Below, piece by piece: positions 60,738 through 64,000 of a stretch of DNA of 64,000 bases (its first letter is position 1; each line of letters begins with the position of its first letter). The notes beneath the pieces were generated by a model. It made no database searches and had not been told where the DNA came from. It saw only the letters and a program-made list of their open reading frames with translations. Location of the stretch: NCBI RefSeq assembly GCF_034092395.1, contig NZ_CP139301.1, positions 1,364,001 to 1,428,000 on the forward strand, read 5' to 3'. The position numbers and the translations under genes were made by a program. This DNA comes from Prochlorococcus sp. MIT 1307. Its GTDB lineage: Bacteria; Cyanobacteriota; Cyanobacteriia; PCC-6307; Cyanobiaceae.

Positions 60738-63509
60738 TTACTCATGAATGATTTCTTTTTTCTGTAGCTGATTTAATAGGTAATGTGCTCTTTGTATCAC
60801 ATCTTTAGGGACTCCAGCTAGACGAGCAGCTTCTATTCCATAACTTCGATTGGCACCACCTGGTGCTACTTGGTGAAGAAAGTGCAATTCTTTTCCGCTT
60901 TCTTCTACTAAGACTTGGAAGTTTTCTACATTATTTAAGGAGTCTGATAAATTATTTAACTCGTGATAGTGAGTTGCAAATATTGTCCTACTTTGTATTT
61001 TTTTTGCTAGAAATTCACTGACAGACCATGCGATTGAAAGCCCATCAAAGGTTGCAGTCCCTCTTCCTATTTCATCAAGAAGTACTAGTGATCGATTCGT
61101 CGCATGATTCAATATGTATGCAGTTTCTGCCATTTCAACCATGAAAGTTGACTGTCCTGCCGCAAGATCATCAACTGCCCCAACACGAGTAAAGATTTTA
61201 TCTGTAATACTTAGAGAGGCTTTTTTTGCGGGAACCCAACTTCCAATTTGTGCTATTAATTGAACCAAACCAATTTGCCTAAGGTAACAACTTTTCCCGC
61301 TAGCATTAGGCCCAGTAAGGATGATGAGATCAGTGCCAGAGCCTAGCTTTACATTATTTGGTTTGAAAGATTCTTCAACTAGTATTTGCTCAACTACTGG
61401 ATGTCTGCAGCCTTCAATATTAATTATTCGAGAATTATTTTTCGAGTTTTCATCAATAATTGTTGGTTTGCAATAATAATTAGTTGCTGCTATTTCTGCT
61501 AGTCCAGTTAACGCATCTAGCCCAGCTATGGATCTCGCGGAATCGCGAATAGAATTTGCTTTATTGCCTATAATCTCTCTTAAATTGCAAAAGATATCAT
61601 ATTCTCTTCGAGCTGCTCTTGCTCTGGATTGAAATATTTTTCCTTCTCTTGCTTTGATCTCAGGAGTGATAAATCTTTCCTCATTGGAGAGAGTTTGCCT
61701 TCTTATCCAATGTTCTGGAACTTGTTTAGCCTTAGATTTTTTGACTGCGAGGAAGTAACCAAACGTACGGTGATATTGCAAACGAAGATTTATATTTTGA
61801 CTTAATTTTTTTTCTAATTCCTCTTGGCTTTTTAGCCATGTATTATGATCATCAAGCTGATTTCTTAGCCCATCAAGCAATTGGTCAACACCATCATGAA
61901 TAAGTCCACCTTCACTTAAACTTAAAGGTGGATTATCTATAAGTTGATTATGAATTAGCTCTGCTAATTGCATTAACTCTTTATTCTCTTGAGTAAGAGT
62001 AGTGAGCCAAGATGGACCTTTTGCTGAAATGCTTTTAAGTTGCTCGGCCAGATGAGGAAGCCGATCTAAACCATCAGCTATTGCTACAAGATCTCTGGCA
62101 CCTGCTTGTCCTGCACCAGCTCGACCTGCTAATCGTTCTAGGTCGCCCATTGAGCGTAGTAATTTGCGTATGGACTTTCGAAGCCCACGAGAGGCAACCA
62201 GTTCACTAATTATCTCTTGACGGGCGCGAATGTCTGAAGCCTTAATGAGGGGTTTGTCTAACCATCTACGTAGACACCGCCCTCCCATAGCGGTGAGAGT
62301 TTTATCAATCGCCCATAGAAGGGAGCCATGAAATTGGCCATCTCGTTGAGTACTTGTTATTTCTAGATTTCTTCGAGTTTGTGCATCAATAACTAAAGAA
62401 TCTTCTTGAAAAGTTATTTTGGGGAGATCTAGTGGGATTTTTGCTGAGCTTCCAAAGCATTCGCTTGCATCATTGATGGGATTAGTGTTATTTAAGTAAC
62501 TTAGTAACCCTCCAGCTGCTCTTAGAGCTAATGGCCAGTTTTGAAGGCCAGAGCCATTTATAGTTGTTAGTTCGAAATGAGCTTTAAGAGTGAGTTCAGC
62601 TTCGGGGCGACTGAAAGGTGTTTTTTGGGTTTGCGTGAGATGAAGTCGATCTGGGCACCAATCATTGGGTGTTTCTACCTCATTTTTCGAGCATAGAACT
62701 TCTGAAGCTTCGAGTTTGTTTAGTTCTTGATATAGCGATGAGCTTCCCTCTCTTTCCATTACAAGAAATTCCCCAGTACTCACATCTGCTGTTGCAAGTC
62801 CCCAACACAATGATTGTTTTTGGCTTTTGCTTTCTATGACAACAGCAGCTAGCCAATTGTTACGACGAGCTTGGAGCATTCCTTCCTCAATAACTGTTCC
62901 AGGAGTAAGGACTCTTGTAATTCCTCTCTTAATAAGGTTGCCTTTGCTTGGTGTGTTTTCTAGTTGGTCACAAATGGCCACACTTAGACCTTTGCGTATT
63001 AATTCTGCGCAATAGCGTTCAGCAGCGTGATGGGGAACTCCCGCCATTGGGACGCGCCCAATAGTTTTTCCTCCTTCTTTTCCTGTTAGTGTTAAATCTA
63101 AAATTTGTGAAAGTTTGATTGCGTCTTCAAAAAAACATTCAAAAAAGTCTCCCAGCCTATAGAGCAATACCCTTTCTGGATTGGCCGTTTTAAGTTCGAC
63201 ATAGTGTTTAAGTACTGGTGTTAGAAGCTCTATATCAACCAGGTTGTGATGGGACCACGTTGGCAGATCAGAATTGGATGAAGAATTGTCGTTTGAGCTA
63301 GATAAAAATTCCTTGCCTGACTTGAAATTTGTTGACTTGGCTTTTCTTGGGCGTAGTTGAGCATCCTTAGTGAGCTCCTCATCAGAAAAATCGTCGCTTG
63401 ACTTCAGATTGTTGGATGGAGAATATTTTGAATCGATACTGACTGCTTTGGCATCTCCAAATAAACTGCCTTGCAGGGGCTCTACGTCGGCTGCCATCGA
63501 AGTCCCCAT
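60738..63509 (-). CDS. mutS: DNA mismatch repair protein MutS
   Basis: A mismatch recognition ATPase of 923 residues from ATG at 63509; an ATG at 63497 is another option. The frame is open to 63632, but that would leave only 22 bases to the divergent psbZ gene. A polar N-terminal stretch of about 90 residues precedes the mismatch-binding domain, where [14 protein letters not shown] carries the Phe-x-Glu motif (F-E). The ATPase domain shows [34 protein letters not shown] and [16 protein letters not shown]. Confidence 0.95.
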   Translation of the reverse strand: MGTSMAADVEPLQGSLFGDAKAVSIDSKYSPSNNLKSSDDFSDEELTKDAQLRPRKAKSTNFKSGKEFLSSSNDNSSSNSDLPTWSHHNLVDIELLTPVLKHYVELKTANPERVLLYRLGDFFECFFEDAIKLSQILDLTLTGKEGGKTIGRVPMAGVPHHAAERYCAELIRKGLSVAICDQLENTPSKGNLIKRGITRVLTPGTVIEEGMLQARRNNWLAAVVIESKSQKQSLCWGLATADVSTGEFLVMEREGSSSLYQELNKLEASEVLCSKNEVETPNDWCPDRLHLTQTQKTPFSRPEAELTLKAHFELTTINGSGLQNWPLALRAAGGLLSYLNNTNPINDASECFGSSAKIPLDLPKITFQEDSLVIDAQTRRNLEITSTQRDGQFHGSLLWAIDKTLTAMGGRCLRRWLDKPLIKASDIRARQEIISELVASRGLRKSIRKLLRSMGDLERLAGRAGAGQAGARDLVAIADGLDRLPHLAEQLKSISAKGPSWLTTLTQENKELMQLAELIHNQLIDNPPLSLSEGGLIHDGVDQLLDGLRNQLDDHNTWLKSQEELEKKLSQNINLRLQYHRTFGYFLAVKKSKAKQVPEHWIRRQTLSNEERFITPEIKAREGKIFQSRARAARREYDIFCNLREIIGNKANSIRDSARSIAGLDALTGLAEIAATNYYCKPTIIDENSKNNSRIINIEGCRHPVVEQILVEESFKPNNVKLGSGTDLIILTGPNASGKSCYLRQIGLVQLIAQIGSWVPAKKASLSITDKIFTRVGAVDDLAAGQSTFMVEMAETAYILNHATNRSLVLLDEIGRGTATFDGLSIAWSVSEFLAKKIQSRTIFATHYHELNNLSDSLNNVENFQVLVEESGKELHFLHQVAPGGANRSYGIEAARLAGVPKDVIQRAHYLLNQLQKKEIIHE

Positions 63510-63654
63510 TCCCCAAACAGACGCATAGTAAATGCATTGATTCTTTTTGGATGTGAAGCCTCGCGACAACCGAGCCTGGCTTTTCCTGAAATCTGATGTC
63601 TTCGTGTGAGAATATTTATCTGCATAGAGCACTTTTTCCGCCGCTCCGATTTCA

Positions 63655-63873
63655 ATGCTGGTTATTAACGCCTTTACAACGAACGCTGTTCTATTTGCTT
63701 CTTTGCTTTTGGTAATCGGTGTACCAGTTCTTTACATGACCCAGGCCGATCCTTCTGATCGTCGCAATGGGAACATTAAAAGAATTGAGATCCTTGGTGG
63801 AGTTTGGTTCCACTTAGTACTGATTCAGGCAATTGTTGGTGAATATGTAACTCACCAGACATTTGGTCTTTGA
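63655..63873 (+). CDS. psbZ: Photosystem II protein PsbZ (Ycf9)-like
   Basis: A 72-residue protein with two hydrophobic helices (about 5-29 and 45-64). The first helix ends in the PsbZ-like [20 protein letters not shown] turn, and the second follows [14 protein letters not shown]. PsbZ sits at the edge of photosystem II near CP43. The C terminus ([10 protein letters not shown]) differs from the NFFVV ending usual in the family, and the protein is about ten residues longer than the standard 62. The position beside mutS fits picocyanobacterial gene order as I recall it. Confidence 0.75.
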   Translation: MLVINAFTTNAVLFASLLLVIGVPVLYMTQADPSDRRNGNIKRIEILGGVWFHLVLIQAIVGEYVTHQTFGL

Positions 63874-63947
63874 ACTTAGTGGGTTCTAAAAATTAGTTGC
63901 TTTAGCCTGTCTACAGCCATCTAATTTTTTCAGGCTTAAATTCTGTT

Positions 63948-63983
63948 GATTTAAATCGGTCTACCCTCGAGACCCTACGGTAG
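63948..63983 (+). repeat. Short dyads downstream of psbZ
   Basis: GATTTAAATC (63948-63957) is a perfect 10-base palindrome and is followed by CTACC (63961-63965) and GGTAG (63979-63983) as inverted arms. No T-run follows, so this is not a good intrinsic terminator. It may belong to the control region of the next gene, outside the window. Confidence 0.3.
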
Positions 63984-64000
63984 TAATAATTCAAGAAATA

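Overview
The window looks like a stretch of chromosome from a marine picocyanobacterium, most likely a low-light-type Prochlorococcus. This is inferred from gene content and feel of composition (moderately AT-rich, short intergenic gaps), not from any database search. Cyanobacterial markers include a PsbZ-like photosystem II gene, a Psb34/Ssl1498-type one-helix protein, a Ycf37-like TPR protein, Ycf23, the sulfolipid pair sqdB/sqdX, acyl-lipid desaturases, a SprT-like protease with a C-terminal zinc ribbon and many small picocyanobacterial-type hypotheticals. I see no insertion sequence, prophage, CRISPR array, rRNA or integrase. No gene-free stretch exceeds 300 bases; the longest gaps are about 220-270 bases (5318-5583, 10742-10958, 21593-21818, 54893-55111) and hold no RNA gene I can recognise.

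Layout. 1-136: the 3' end of a plus-strand gene, probably cobA. 146-5317: a compact minus-strand cluster pyrG-queE-queC-pabB-pabC with stop/start overlaps (CTP synthesis, 7-deazaguanine/queuosine, p-aminobenzoate). 5584-12293: mainly minus strand: aspS, gcvT, speE-speB, mazG and a DUF2227 protein, with one plus-strand cysteine-rich small gene. 12349-17243: tRNA-Val(UAC), an A-type Fe-S protein, two unknowns, valS and a DedA-like membrane protein. 17216-22415: ligA, small unknowns, a SprT-like protease, a basic unknown protein, two small tandem genes and a chorismate lyase whose start is unusual. 22451-26396: mnmG, dnaB, rplI. 26432-30498: two paralogous desaturases flanking an HTH-like protein, then a PLP enzyme. 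30495-33905: gcvH and gcvP. 34045-37790: sqdB-sqdX ending in a strong terminator, psb34 and thiG. 37895-42753: unknown, ycf37, rpmI-rplT, a SpoIID lipoprotein and a GT2 glycosyltransferase. 42767-48775: tig-clpP-clpX-LRAT-like-dnaX. 48949-52980: asd-dapA-rnj. 53018-63873: tilS/ycf23, uvrB, lysC, holA, cbiC, mutS and psbZ.

How the genes fit together. Aspartate-family biosynthesis (lysC, asd, dapA) lies within about 10 kb. The glycine cleavage system is split between gcvT and a gcvH-gcvP pair. Chaperone/protease functions (trigger factor, ClpP, ClpX) run into dnaX through an LRAT-domain protein. DNA maintenance genes (ligA, dnaB, dnaX, holA, uvrB, mutS) are scattered through the window. Thylakoid lipid and photosystem II functions meet at thiG-psb34-sqdB-sqdX.

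This is mostly ordinary core genome. The points most worth a second look are: a chorismate lyase reading frame that extends upstream to a CTG codon, with its Shine-Dalgarno inside a GNRA-capped hairpin; an HTH-like protein lodged between two desaturase paralogues; an LRAT-domain protein coupled to clpX; a strong minus-strand terminator that overlaps a plus-strand ORF; and several small genes (psb34 and the 21434-21592 ORF among them) that are easy to miss.
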